NCBI RefSeq assembly: GCF_036226765.1
Contig: NZ_CP109017.1
Location: 4,403,001-4,467,000, forward strand
Origin: Streptomyces sp. NBC_00670
GTDB taxonomy: Bacteria; Actinomycetota; Actinomycetes; Streptomycetales; Streptomycetaceae
Length of the DNA: 64,000 nt
Direction of reading: 5' to 3'
Position numbers and translations under genes: made by a program. How positions within the stretch are numbered: position 1 is the stretch's first letter; the number at the start of each line of letters is the position of its first letter. Of the stretch, positions 15,764 through 25,279 are shown piece after piece. The notes beneath the pieces were generated by a model. That model saw only the letters and a list, made by a program, of their open reading frames with translations, was not told the origin of the DNA and ran no database searches.

Positions 15764-17470
15764 GTGAGGACAGCGGCACTGGGTCCGGCGCAGCGCGCCG
15801 AGGCACTGGCGGGAATGGCCGAGCGCGAGCTGGACGTGCTGGTCGTGGGAGCGGGCGTGGTCGGCGCGGGCACGGCACTGGACGCGGCCACCCGCGGCCT
15901 GTCCACGGGGCTGGTCGAGGCCCGTGACTGGGCGTCGGGCACCTCCAGCCGGTCCAGCAAGCTCATCCACGGCGGACTGCGCTACCTGGAGATGCTCGAC
16001 TTCGCCCTGGTGCGCGAGGCGCTCAAAGAGCGCGGACTGCTGCTCGAACGCCTCGCCCCCCACCTGGTCAAGCCCGTCCCGTTCCTCTACCCCCTCCAGC
16101 ACAAGGGCTGGGAGCGGCTGTACGCGGGCTCGGGCGTCGCCCTCTACGACGTCATGTCGATGGCCCGGGGGCACGGCCGCGGTCTGCCCTCCCACCGCCA
16201 TCTGACCCGCCGCCACGCCCTGCGGGTCGCGCCCTGCCTCAAGAAGGACGCCCTGGTCGGGGCGTTGCAGTACTACGACGCGCAGATGGACGACGCCCGT
16301 TACGTCGCCACCCTGGTGCGCACCGCCGCCTCCTACGGTGCCCGGGTCGCCAACCGGGCCCGCGTCACCGGCTTCCTGCGCGAGGGCGAGCGCGTGGTCG
16401 GCGCCCGGGTGCAGGACGTCGAGGCGGGCGGCGAGTACGAGGTACGCGCCAAGCAGGTCGTCAACGCGACCGGTGTGTGGACCGACGACACCCAGGGAAT
16501 GGTCGGCGAGCGCGGCCAGTTCCACGTGCGCGCCTCCAAGGGCATCCACCTGGTGGTGCCCAAGGACCGGATCCACTCCACCACCGGGCTCATCCTGCGC
16601 ACCGAGAAGTCCGTTCTGTTCGTCATCCCCTGGGGGCGGCACTGGATCGTCGGCACCACGGACACCGACTGGGACCTGGACAAGGCCCACCCGGCCGCCT
16701 CCAGCGCCGACATCGACTATCTGCTCGAACACGTGAACTCCGTCCTCGCGGTGCCGCTCACCCGGGACGATGTGCAGGGTGTGTACGCCGGGCTGCGCCC
16801 GCTGCTCGCCGGCGAGTCGGACGCCACCAGCAAGCTCTCCCGCGAGCACACGGTCGCCCACCCGGTGCCGGGTCTCGTCGTCGTCGCGGGCGGCAAGTAC
16901 ACGACGTACCGGGTCATGGCCAAGGACGCGGTCGACGAGGCGGTGCACGGGTTGGACCAGCGGGTCGCGGACTGCGTCACCGAGGACGTTCCGCTGCTCG
17001 GCGCGGAGGGCTACCGAGCGCTGTGGAACGCGCGGGCGCGCACCGCCGCGCGGACCGGCCTGCACGTGGTAAGGCTCGAGCACCTGCTGAACCGTTACGG
17101 CTCGCTCACCCAGGAGATCCTCGACCTGATCACGGAGGACCCCTCGCTCGGCGCGCCGCTCCCGGGCGCCGACGACTACCTGCGCGCCGAGGTCGTCTAC
17201 GCCGCCTCGCACGAGGGCGCCCGGCACCTGGACGACGTCCTGACCCGGCGCACCCGCATCTCCATCGAGACCTTCGACCGCGGTACGCGCAGCGCCAGGG
17301 AGGTCGCGCGACTGATGGCGCCGGTGCTGGGCTGGGACGAGGACCAGGTCGAGCGCGAGGTACAGCACTACGAGAAGCGCGTCGAGGCCGAACGCGAGTC
17401 GCAGCGCCAGCCGGACGACCTGACGGCGGACGCGGCACGGCTGGGCGCGCCGGACATCGTGCCGCTGTAG
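15764..17470 (+). CDS. glpD: Aerobic glycerol-3-phosphate dehydrogenase
   Basis: A 568-aa FAD enzyme that oxidises sn-glycerol-3-phosphate to dihydroxyacetone phosphate and passes electrons to quinone at the membrane. The FAD-binding VLVVGAGVVGAGTALDAA is at about 24-41, then SSRSSKLIHGGLRYLE, the FAD-domain strand VVNATGVWTD, and LRPLLAGE. The C-terminal domain is the helical DAO_C type. GTG 15764 has GGGAGG seven bases upstream; a later ATG (residue 18) would cut the family N-terminus. No glpF or glpK lies next to it in the window, so it stands as a single-gene unit. Confidence 0.96.
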   Translation: MRTAALGPAQRAEALAGMAERELDVLVVGAGVVGAGTALDAATRGLSTGLVEARDWASGTSSRSSKLIHGGLRYLEMLDFALVREALKERGLLLERLAPHLVKPVPFLYPLQHKGWERLYAGSGVALYDVMSMARGHGRGLPSHRHLTRRHALRVAPCLKKDALVGALQYYDAQMDDARYVATLVRTAASYGARVANRARVTGFLREGERVVGARVQDVEAGGEYEVRAKQVVNATGVWTDDTQGMVGERGQFHVRASKGIHLVVPKDRIHSTTGLILRTEKSVLFVIPWGRHWIVGTTDTDWDLDKAHPAASSADIDYLLEHVNSVLAVPLTRDDVQGVYAGLRPLLAGESDATSKLSREHTVAHPVPGLVVVAGGKYTTYRVMAKDAVDEAVHGLDQRVADCVTEDVPLLGAEGYRALWNARARTAARTGLHVVRLEHLLNRYGSLTQEILDLITEDPSLGAPLPGADDYLRAEVVYAASHEGARHLDDVLTRRTRISIETFDRGTRSAREVARLMAPVLGWDEDQVEREVQHYEKRVEAERESQRQPDDLTADAARLGAPDIVPL

Positions 17471-17586
17471 CCGGCCGGCCGCCGCTGTGGCCGGTCGGCC
17501 GACGGTTCGGTCGAGTGGGGCCGGCCGGGCCGGGTTCACTCGAACGGGTGGCCCGGAACGGGATCTCCGTTCGGAACCCGGTCGTT

Positions 17587-18708
17587 CTACGGGGTGCGGA
17601 CGCAGAACTCGGCCGACAGCAGGGCCCGCTCGAGACCGGAGTCTGCGAAGGCGTCCGTGTTCACGCGGTACGTGAGCACACGACGACCGTCGACGGTGGC
17701 CGCGGTGCGCACGTAGCTGCCCGGTATCCGGCCGTCGTGTCCCCACACCGTGGTGCCGCACGGAAGAGTCACCGGATAGATCCCGGAGCCGTACACGCCA
17801 TGTGCGGTGCGGGTGTCGAGCATCTCGTGCAGCCAGTACGGGGGCAGCAGTCCGCCGCCGAGCAGGGCCGCGTAGAAGCGGTCGAGGTCGGCGAGCGTGG
17901 TCACGAGCTCACCCGCCGCGCCGGCCACGCGCGGGTCGAGTTCGGTGACGTCGGACCCGTCGGCGGTGTAGGCCCGCCCGTGCGGGGAGGGGAGCGTGGT
18001 GCGGGTGCCCGGGAAGGACGTGCCCGTCAGATGCAGGGGGGTGAGGATGCGGCGCTCGGCCTCGTCGGCGTACGAGTGCCCGGTGACCTGCCGGACGACC
18101 ATGCCGAGCAGCACGTAGTTGGTGTTGGAGTACGAGAAGCGGCCGGGTGCCGCGGGGGAGTGGGTGAGAGCGATGCGTACGGCCTGACGCGGGGTCAGGG
18201 GAACCATGCCTTTGGTGTCCGCGGTGAAGTCGGCCAGTCCGCTGGTGTGCGTGAGCAGGGAGCGCAGGGTGAGGCTGCGGCCGTCGTTGCCGTGACCGTG
18301 CACCAGTCCGGGCAGGTGGTCCTCGACGGAGTCCGACAGCGACAGCCGGTGTTCGGCGGCGAGTTGGAGGACGACGGTGGCGAGGAAGGTCTTGGTGACG
18401 CTGCCGGCGCGGAAGTGGTCGGCGGGGCGGAGGCCTTCCCCGGACCCGGGTTCGGCTCCGGGTTCGATGGTGGTGAGGGACGCGTCGGCCTCGGCGTGCG
18501 CGAAGTGAGCGCCCGTCGGGTCCTGGGCGAGGAGTGCGCCGGCGCGGACTCCGCTGCGGGCGACCAGGAGGGAGAGGACGGTGTCCGTCGCCGGGCGGGC
18601 CCGCGCCGCGGGGCCGGCCGGGGTCGCCGGGCCGCGGGGGGCGAGCGCGAGCAGAGGCAGGGTCAGGGCCACGGCCGCCAGGGAGCGGCAGGCCCGGCGC
18701 AGCGGCAT
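17587..18708 (-). CDS. Serine hydrolase of the beta-lactamase / D-Ala-D-Ala carboxypeptidase (class C, R61) type
   Basis: 373 aa with an N-terminal signal peptide (RRACRSLAAVALTLPLLALA). The three active-site motifs of the penicillin-binding fold are present: SVTK (about 103-106, catalytic Ser and Lys), YSN (about 190) and HDG (about 325). It is secreted and probably acts as a carboxypeptidase or esterase on peptidoglycan-like or small substrates. ATG 18708 (MPLRRACRS) has GAGGACG upstream; longer starts at 18765 and 18735 also exist. It is convergent with glpD and divergent from the kinase array, which begins 211 bp away. Confidence 0.88.
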   Translation of the reverse strand: MPLRRACRSLAAVALTLPLLALAPRGPATPAGPAARARPATDTVLSLLVARSGVRAGALLAQDPTGAHFAHAEADASLTTIEPGAEPGSGEGLRPADHFRAGSVTKTFLATVVLQLAAEHRLSLSDSVEDHLPGLVHGHGNDGRSLTLRSLLTHTSGLADFTADTKGMVPLTPRQAVRIALTHSPAAPGRFSYSNTNYVLLGMVVRQVTGHSYADEAERRILTPLHLTGTSFPGTRTTLPSPHGRAYTADGSDVTELDPRVAGAAGELVTTLADLDRFYAALLGGGLLPPYWLHEMLDTRTAHGVYGSGIYPVTLPCGTTVWGHDGRIPGSYVRTAATVDGRRVLTYRVNTDAFADSGLERALLSAEFCVRTP

Positions 18709-18918
18709 CGGCGTCCTCGTTTCGTCACCGCACATCATGGAGGACCGCCGGCCGCCCCCGCGCACCAGGTGGTGGGAGCGCGCCCGCTCCGGACGGTCGT
18801 CCGCCCGCCGGTGCCGTGCGCCCCCGGCGGGCCGCCGTACGGGGCACCCTGGGCGCCGGGTGGTCCGTGCGTGAGTAACAATGAAGGCTCTGTCAGGGCG
18901 GGTTGCATGAGGGGACGC

Positions 18919-21264
18919 ATGTCGGAGGCGGAGCGGGCGGGGTCATCCCGTCAGGACAAGAGCGGACGTCTCCTCGCCGGGCGGTACCGGCTGGGAGGGG
19001 TCCTCGGCCGCGGCGGCATGGGCACGGTGTGGCGGGCCGAGGACGAGACCCTCGGCCGTACGGTCGCCGTGAAGGAGCTGCGGTTCCCGTCGAGCATCGA
19101 CGAGGAGGAGAAGCGCCGGCTGATCACGCGGACGCTGCGCGAGGCGAAGGCGATCGCGCGGATCCGCAACACGGGTGCGGTGACGGTCTTCGACGTCGTG
19201 CAGGAGGACGACCGGCCCTGGATCGTCATGGAGTTGATCGAGGGCAAGTCCCTCGCCGAGGTCATCCGTGAGGACGGCGTGCTGGAGCCGAGGCGCGCCG
19301 CCGAGGTGGGACTCGCGGTCCTGGACGTGCTGCGGGCCGCGCACCGCGAGGGGATCCTGCACCGGGACGTGAAGCCGTCCAACGTGCTGATCTCCGAGGA
19401 CGGCCGGGTGGTGCTGACCGACTTCGGCATCGCGCAGGTCGAGGGCGACCCGTCCATCACCTCGACCGGCATGCTCGTCGGCGCCCCCTCCTACATCTCC
19501 CCGGAGCGGGCGCGCGGGCACAAGCCGGGACCGGCGGCGGACCTGTGGTCGCTCGGCGGGCTGATGTACGCGTCGGTGGAGGGCACTCCGCCGTACGACA
19601 AGGGCTCGGCGATCGCCACCCTGACGGCGGTCATGACGGAGCCCGTCGAGGAGCCCAAGAACGCGGGCCCGCTGCGGAGCGTCATCTTCGGGCTGCTCGC
19701 CAAGGACCCCGAGCAGCGGCTGGACGACGCGGGCGCCCGGGCGATGCTCAACGAGGTGATCAACGCCGCCGATGCCAAGGAGGCGGGCCCGGAGCCGGTG
19801 GACGCCACCCGGGTGGTCGCGCTGCCGCCGGTGCCCGAGGAGGGCGCGGGCGCCGACGGCGCCGCCGGCAGGCGGGGCGAGGAGGCGGCGGAGAAGCTGC
19901 GCGGGGCGCTGCGCTCGGTGCGCAAGGCCGCGGGTGCCGCGACCGCCTCGGTGACCGCGCGCTCCAAGCGGGGCGGGGCGGAGCCGGCGGCCGGGAGCGC
20001 GGCCGGGTCCGTCGCGGAGGAGAAGTCCGGTGCCGCGGGGGGCGGTCGGGCGGCGGAGGCGTCCGGCGCCGTGGGCGCCGCCGGCGCGGCCGGTGCCGCG
20101 GGATCCGTGGGTTCCCCGGCTTCCGCGCGGACGGCGACGGCCGGGACGAAGCCGGCGGGTACGAGCGCGACGAAGGGCGCCAGCGCGGGTGGGGCGAGGA
20201 GCGGTGCGGCGGTGTCGTCGGGTGCCGCGGGTGCTTCCGCGGCGCCGGCCGCTTCCCAGGCCCCCTCCGCTTCCCCGTCCTCTTCGTCGACCTCCTCTTC
20301 GGGCGCCTCCGGGGCTTCCGGCGGGCGGGCGGGGGCCGTGGGGGACACCGCGGTCGTCGCATCGAACTCCGGTTCGGCGAAGACCAGTTCGGGCTGGCCC
20401 GTGGTGCCGGAGCCGGACCGTCCGCGGCGGCCCGCGTCGCCGCCCCGGGCGCCGATCACCGACGTGATCCCGAAGCGGGCGCTGGTGGTCGTCGCCGTGG
20501 TCGTGGTGCTCGCCGTGCTCGGCACGGTGCTCGCGCTGACGCTGGGCGACGACGGCTCCAAGGACGACAAGGGCGCCGGCACCAAGTCGGCCGTCTCCAA
20601 CGGGGCGAGCAGCGGAGACTCCGGCAAGAGCGGCAGCGGGAAGGGCAGCGGCAGCGGCACCGGTACAGGCAAGGGGGACGACGAGGGGGCGGAGGCGGAC
20701 GAGCGGTCGGCGGACGGCTCGACGGCGGGCTCCGGCACGAGCACGGACGACAGCGACGAGGGGGCCGGGTCGTCCGGGTCCTCGGACTCGTCGTCGGACG
20801 GCTCCTCGGGTTCGTCCGACTCCTCCGGCGACGGCAAGGTGACCACGTACAAGGGCGCTCAGGGGTTCTCCATCGGGCTGCCCAAGGGCTGGAAGTACAA
20901 GACGACGGACTCGGCCGGGGCCCGGTTCACCGGACCCGACGGGCAGCGGCTGCTGATCGCCTGGACCTCCACGCCCAAGGACGACCCGGTGGCGGACTGG
21001 AAGAACCAGGAGCGCTACATGACCCGGGCTCAGTACCACCGGATCCGAATAGAGAAGGTGGACTACCGCGGCTGGAACACGGCCGACTGGGAGTTCACCT
21101 ACTCCGACGACGGGACGAAGTACCGGGTGATCGACCGGGGTTTCGTCGTCAACGACCACCAGGGCTACGCGCTGATGTACTCGGCGAAGTCGGCCGGGTG
21201 GGGCGGCAGCCTGCGCAAGAGCACCTGGAAGACGCTGAACACCACCTTTGAGCCCAAGTCGTGA
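18919..21264 (+). CDS. Membrane Ser/Thr protein kinase 1 of a five-gene array
   Basis: 781 aa. The kinase domain is about residues 18-285: glycine loop LGRGGMGTVW, VAVKEL Lys near 51, HRDVKPSN near 149, DFG near 168, APE-type SPE. It is followed by about 230 residues of Ala/Gly/Ser linker, one membrane helix (about 520-542) and an extracytoplasmic C-terminal domain with a GFSIGLPKGW motif. There are no PASTA repeats. It should autophosphorylate and signal from an envelope stimulus. Array order resembles the SCO4775-4779 kinases of S. coelicolor, linked to phosphorylation of the spore-wall complex. ATG 18919 has GAGGGG five bases upstream; an alternative ATG is at 18907. Confidence 0.92.
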   Translation: MSEAERAGSSRQDKSGRLLAGRYRLGGVLGRGGMGTVWRAEDETLGRTVAVKELRFPSSIDEEEKRRLITRTLREAKAIARIRNTGAVTVFDVVQEDDRPWIVMELIEGKSLAEVIREDGVLEPRRAAEVGLAVLDVLRAAHREGILHRDVKPSNVLISEDGRVVLTDFGIAQVEGDPSITSTGMLVGAPSYISPERARGHKPGPAADLWSLGGLMYASVEGTPPYDKGSAIATLTAVMTEPVEEPKNAGPLRSVIFGLLAKDPEQRLDDAGARAMLNEVINAADAKEAGPEPVDATRVVALPPVPEEGAGADGAAGRRGEEAAEKLRGALRSVRKAAGAATASVTARSKRGGAEPAAGSAAGSVAEEKSGAAGGGRAAEASGAVGAAGAAGAAGSVGSPASARTATAGTKPAGTSATKGASAGGARSGAAVSSGAAGASAAPAASQAPSASPSSSSTSSSGASGASGGRAGAVGDTAVVASNSGSAKTSSGWPVVPEPDRPRRPASPPRAPITDVIPKRALVVVAVVVVLAVLGTVLALTLGDDGSKDDKGAGTKSAVSNGASSGDSGKSGSGKGSGSGTGTGKGDDEGAEADERSADGSTAGSGTSTDDSDEGAGSSGSSDSSSDGSSGSSDSSGDGKVTTYKGAQGFSIGLPKGWKYKTTDSAGARFTGPDGQRLLIAWTSTPKDDPVADWKNQERYMTRAQYHRIRIEKVDYRGWNTADWEFTYSDDGTKYRVIDRGFVVNDHQGYALMYSAKSAGWGGSLRKSTWKTLNTTFEPKS

Positions 21265-21485
21265 CATGACGTCACGTAGCGGAGTGAAGCATCATCTGTC
21301 GTCACGTGCGGTGACAGGGCGGCCGGGCTGACGTTACGTTCCGTGCGATTCTGGGGCGGCGAGATGTCATATCCCTCCGTGCGGGTTGCCTACGGCACGT
21401 ATCGTGAGTGGTTGCGAACCGTACGCAGCCACAACGGGGCGCTAGGCGAACGGAATTGACCAGCCGGCCGGCCGGGGGAGGCATC

Positions 21486-24400
21486 GTGGACGACTACGCG
21501 GGACGGGTCCTCGCCGACCGCTACCGCCTGCCGCTGCCGGCCGCCGACGAGGACGAACTCGCCGACGGACGCGCCTTCGACACCTACAGCGGGCAGGAAG
21601 TCCTCATCCGGCAAGTGCCGTTGCCCGAGGTGGTCGAGGCGGAGGTGCTCGACGCGGACGGGCTGCCGGACGGGTTCGTGGCCCGGGACGCCGGTGGGCG
21701 GGGTGCCGGGGCGCGCGGCCCCGGCGGGCGGGGCGCCACGCGCCGGCCCGCCGATCCGGCGGTGCGGCGCGCGATCGAGGCGGCGCAGGCCGCCGCGCGG
21801 ATCCCCGACCATCCGCGGCTCGACCAGGTGTTCGACGTGTTCGCCGAGGGCGGTTCGTTGTGGGTCGTGAGCGAGCTGGTGCCCGCGCGGTCGCTGGCGG
21901 CGCTGCTCGCCGACCAGCCGCTGACGCCCTACCGTGCGGCCGAGGTCGCCTCCGACGTGCTGACCGCCCTGCGGGTGCTGCACGCGCACGGCTGGGTGCA
22001 CCGCAACATCACCGCCCGCACGGTGCTCGTCTGCGACGACGGCCGGGTGATGCTCACCGGGCTCGCGGTCGGCGCGGCGGAGGAGGCGCTGTGCGGCTAC
22101 GACCCGGTGCCGCCGCCGGACGTCGAGCCCGGGCCGGGGCTCGGCGGCGACGGGGGCGCCGGGGCGCCCGGTGTCGTGCCCGACACCTTCCGGGGGCCCG
22201 GCACCCGGCCCGGGGTGCTCCAAGGCCCCGGGAGGGCCGGGGGCCCGGCCGTTCCCGGCCCGGGCGCAGCGGGCGCTGGGCCGTTGGTTCCGGGGGCCCG
22301 GAGCGGCGGACCCGGCGGCCCGGGCGTGGGCCCCGGGATGCGGGGGGCCGTGGGTGCCGCCGGCGGGATGGTGAGCGCACCGGCCGAGGGCGCCCTCGGT
22401 GCGGTGGCCGGCGGCATGAGTGCGGCGGACGCGGAAGAGGCGCGCCGTGCCGCGCTCGAGGCCCGCGCGAACGGGGCGATGACCCCGCAGGGCGGCTCCG
22501 GGGGCGTACCGGCGCCCGGGCCCCGGGCGCTGGAGGCCGGGGACGACGTACGGGCGGCGCGCGCGGGCGCGATCGCCGCCTACCGCGCCGGGGCGCGCGC
22601 CGCCGCGCGCGTGCAGGAGGAGGAGCGCAACAGCCGTGCGGCGCTCCCCGCGCCGCGCCCGGCGAACAGCCTTCCGCCCGGCCGCCCGGAGTCCGGGGCG
22701 GGCGCGGCGGACCGTGACGGCGGTCCGGAGGCGGTGCCTCCGCAGGCGCTGCCGGGCCAGGACCCCGCGCACGGCGTGGAGCAGGCGCCGGCGCCCGTAC
22801 CCGGCCAGATCGCCGACCCGTACGGCGTCCTGGGCAGGCCGGGCGCGTACGGCCCCGGTGCCGGGAGTGCCGGGAGTGGCCCCGTGCGCCCGGGCGTACC
22901 CGGGGGCGTGAACGCGTACCGCGCGCCGGGCGGACAGAACCCCTACGGAACCGGCGCCGAGGGCCCGGCGGCGTACGGCACCACCCCGGACCAGCCGGGA
23001 GCCCCCGGCACCGCTGAGGACCCGAACCCGTACCGCACACCGGGCGGCCGGGCCATGCCCGGCGGCGGAGCCGCGTCCGACACCCCGGCCGGCCGAGCCG
23101 GGTACGACACCCAGGGGCGCCCCGCCGCCCCCGGCGCTCCGGGCAGCCCGGCCGGTCACGGCACGTCGGCGGGGCGGGAGGGGCACGGTCCCGGCCCTCA
23201 GGGCCGCCCCTCCGCAGCCGACCCCGCGCGGAACCCCATGGGGTACGGCGGTTCGACGGGCCGGGCGGGGTACGGCCCCCGGGACGGCTCGGGCGCCCCC
23301 GGCGCCCCGGCCGGCGGCTACGGCGCCTCGGCGGGGCGGGAGGGGCATGGCCCGCAGGGCCGTTCCCCCGCCCCCGGTTCCGCGGGCGGTCCCGGCGGCT
23401 ACGGCTCCCCGGCCGGCCGAGACGGGTACGGCTCCCAGGGGCGTCCCTCCGCCTCCGGACCGGCGGGTGACGCCGTCGAGTACGACACCTCGGCGCGCCG
23501 GACGGCGTACGGACCACAGCGCGGTCCCGCCGGTCCCGCCGGCCCCGGTGTCCCGGCCGACGGCGCCGAGTACGCCGAGTACGACACCTCCGCCGGTCGT
23601 GCGGCGTACGGCCCCCCTGGTGGCCCCGCCGTCTCCGGCCGTTCCTACACGGCCGGGGACACGCCCACCGCGCACTGGGGCCGCAGCGCGCCCGGGCGTG
23701 CGCCCCAGCGGGGGCCCGGTACCGCGCTGGAGGCGGAGCGGGCGCGGCAGGCGCGGATGGCGTTGGTCGGGCCCGTGACCGAGCGCTGGGCGCCCGAGCA
23801 GGCCGGTCCCGTGCACGAGAACTGGCAGCTGGCCGCGCCCATCGGCCCCGCCACCGACCTGTGGGCGCTCGGCGCGCTGCTGTTCCGCTCGGTCCAGGGG
23901 CACGCCCCGTACCCCGAGGAGAACACCGCCGAGCTGGTCCAGCTGGTGTGCGCGGAGCCGCCCGCGTTCGCCGAGGAGTGCGGACCGCTGCGGCCGGTCG
24001 TGGAGTCGCTGCTGCGCCAGGACCCCACCGAACGCCCGGACTTCGAGGAGCTGCGCGGCTGGCTGCGCTCGCTCGTGCGCTCCGCGCCCGAGCCGGAGGC
24101 CGGCGCGCACGTCGTGTCCGCGCCCCCCGTCGACACCCGTCGGCTGCCCATCGTCCGGCGCCGGGGCGAACTCGTCCGGCGCCGCAGGGCCGGGCTGCCC
24201 GTCGCCACCCGCGCCCGCCACCGGGGCGCCCGCGCCGGCCGCCCGCGCCGGCTCGGCCGCACCCTGCTCGTGCTGATACTGCTGGCGATGGCCGCGGCGG
24301 TGGCGTACGCCGTGGTGTTCCTGCCGAAGAACGGGGCGCGCGACGACGGCGCGGGCGCCGACCGCACCGGAGCCGCGGGCGAGGCGAGCGCCGCTCCCGG

Positions 24401-24968
24401 GCCGTCGGAGAAGGGCGGTGGCACGGGGTCCGGCGCCACGTCCCCCGACGCCGGCGAGAGCCCCTCCAAGTCCGCCGACGACGACTCGCAGGCCGAGAGT
24501 GACGGCGGTTCCGGCGTCGCCCAGGGCTTCACCCTGCGCAAGGACAGCGAGGGTTTCCGGGTCGCCGTCGCCAACGGCTGGGATCGCGCGCCCAAGAACG
24601 GCAGCGGTCAGGTCGTCTACTCCCACGGGGAGTTCGAGCTGATCGTCGTACCGGGCCGGGACAGCACGGGCAAGTACGGCACCGACCTGCTGACGTACCA
24701 GCGCGAGAAGGAGCCGGAGACGCAGCCGTTCCGGGACTCGACCTGGGCGACGTCCACCGGGATGCGCCGCGTCGACGTGGGCGGACGGACCATGGCGGAG
24801 GGCCAGTTCACCTGGACGGACGGCGGCAAGGAGCTGTACGTGCGCAACCTCGTGCTGCTGCTCGGCAACCGGTACCACGTGGTGCAGGTACGCGGCCCGG
24901 AGGCCGAGCGGGACGAGGTCACCCGCCTCTACGAGCAGGCCGAACAGACGTACAAGGCCACTGGCTGA
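21486..24968 (+). CDS. Membrane pseudokinase with a giant insertion in the activation segment (array gene 2)
   Basis: 1160 aa. GTG 21486 has GGGGGAGG six bases upstream. The kinase fold is recognisable but catalytic residues are gone: the VAIK Lys is Arg (VLIRQVP), HRD is HRN (VHRNITARTVLV, about 171) and DFG is TGL (about 190). Between the TGL strand and the WALGALLFRSVQGHAPYP region (about 792) lies about 550 residues of Gly/Pro/Ala/Tyr-rich repeats (GYG, AGREGHGP, YDTSA types). After the C-lobe are one membrane helix (about 924-946) and an extracytoplasmic domain with EGFRVAVANGW related to kinase 1. It probably acts as a scaffold or regulator of the neighbouring active kinases. Confidence 0.87.
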   Translation: MDDYAGRVLADRYRLPLPAADEDELADGRAFDTYSGQEVLIRQVPLPEVVEAEVLDADGLPDGFVARDAGGRGAGARGPGGRGATRRPADPAVRRAIEAAQAAARIPDHPRLDQVFDVFAEGGSLWVVSELVPARSLAALLADQPLTPYRAAEVASDVLTALRVLHAHGWVHRNITARTVLVCDDGRVMLTGLAVGAAEEALCGYDPVPPPDVEPGPGLGGDGGAGAPGVVPDTFRGPGTRPGVLQGPGRAGGPAVPGPGAAGAGPLVPGARSGGPGGPGVGPGMRGAVGAAGGMVSAPAEGALGAVAGGMSAADAEEARRAALEARANGAMTPQGGSGGVPAPGPRALEAGDDVRAARAGAIAAYRAGARAAARVQEEERNSRAALPAPRPANSLPPGRPESGAGAADRDGGPEAVPPQALPGQDPAHGVEQAPAPVPGQIADPYGVLGRPGAYGPGAGSAGSGPVRPGVPGGVNAYRAPGGQNPYGTGAEGPAAYGTTPDQPGAPGTAEDPNPYRTPGGRAMPGGGAASDTPAGRAGYDTQGRPAAPGAPGSPAGHGTSAGREGHGPGPQGRPSAADPARNPMGYGGSTGRAGYGPRDGSGAPGAPAGGYGASAGREGHGPQGRSPAPGSAGGPGGYGSPAGRDGYGSQGRPSASGPAGDAVEYDTSARRTAYGPQRGPAGPAGPGVPADGAEYAEYDTSAGRAAYGPPGGPAVSGRSYTAGDTPTAHWGRSAPGRAPQRGPGTALEAERARQARMALVGPVTERWAPEQAGPVHENWQLAAPIGPATDLWALGALLFRSVQGHAPYPEENTAELVQLVCAEPPAFAEECGPLRPVVESLLRQDPTERPDFEELRGWLRSLVRSAPEPEAGAHVVSAPPVDTRRLPIVRRRGELVRRRRAGLPVATRARHRGARAGRPRRLGRTLLVLILLAMAAAVAYAVVFLPKNGARDDGAGADRTGAAGEASAAPGPSEKGGGTGSGATSPDAGESPSKSADDDSQAESDGGSGVAQGFTLRKDSEGFRVAVANGWDRAPKNGSGQVVYSHGEFELIVVPGRDSTGKYGTDLLTYQREKEPETQPFRDSTWATSTGMRRVDVGGRTMAEGQFTWTDGGKELYVRNLVLLLGNRYHVVQVRGPEAERDEVTRLYEQAEQTYKATG

Positions 24969-25040
24969 CGCACGGAGGGCAGGCGTACAAGGCCACCGGC
25001 TGACGCACGGAGGGCAGACGTACAAGGCCACCGGCTGACG
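24945..25040. repeat. 35-bp tandem repeat over the pseudokinase stop codon
   Basis: The unit that codes for QTYKATG-stop plus GCACGGAGGG begins at 24945, recurs at 24980 and partly at 25015 (2.7 copies). Copies differ by one or two bases. The first copy is coding and the rest lie past the stop. Confidence 0.9.
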
Positions 25041-25279
25041 GCCGGAAGGCCGGCCGCGCGACGCCGCCGACCGGCCGCTGGGCGTCGGCCGTACAGGCCC
25101 GCCCGCCACCCGTCGACCACCCGCCGGGCATCGGGTGTTATGTCGTCACTCGCACCCCTGACGCCACACCAGATCCCACAAGTCCCCAGCGTCACAGTGT
25201 CGTTTCCGTAGTACCCCGCCGGTTCCCAGCGTGGGTACAGATCTTTACGCTGGCTCTGTCAAGACCATTGCGGGGAAAC

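Noticed and set aside
16477..21264. A continuous 1595-codon plus-strand frame
   Set aside because: Only its 3' half (from 18919) is a real kinase gene. The first part is an antisense or out-of-frame reading of glpD and the serine hydrolase, with Arg/Gly/Ala-rich nonsense sequence typical of GC-rich shadows.
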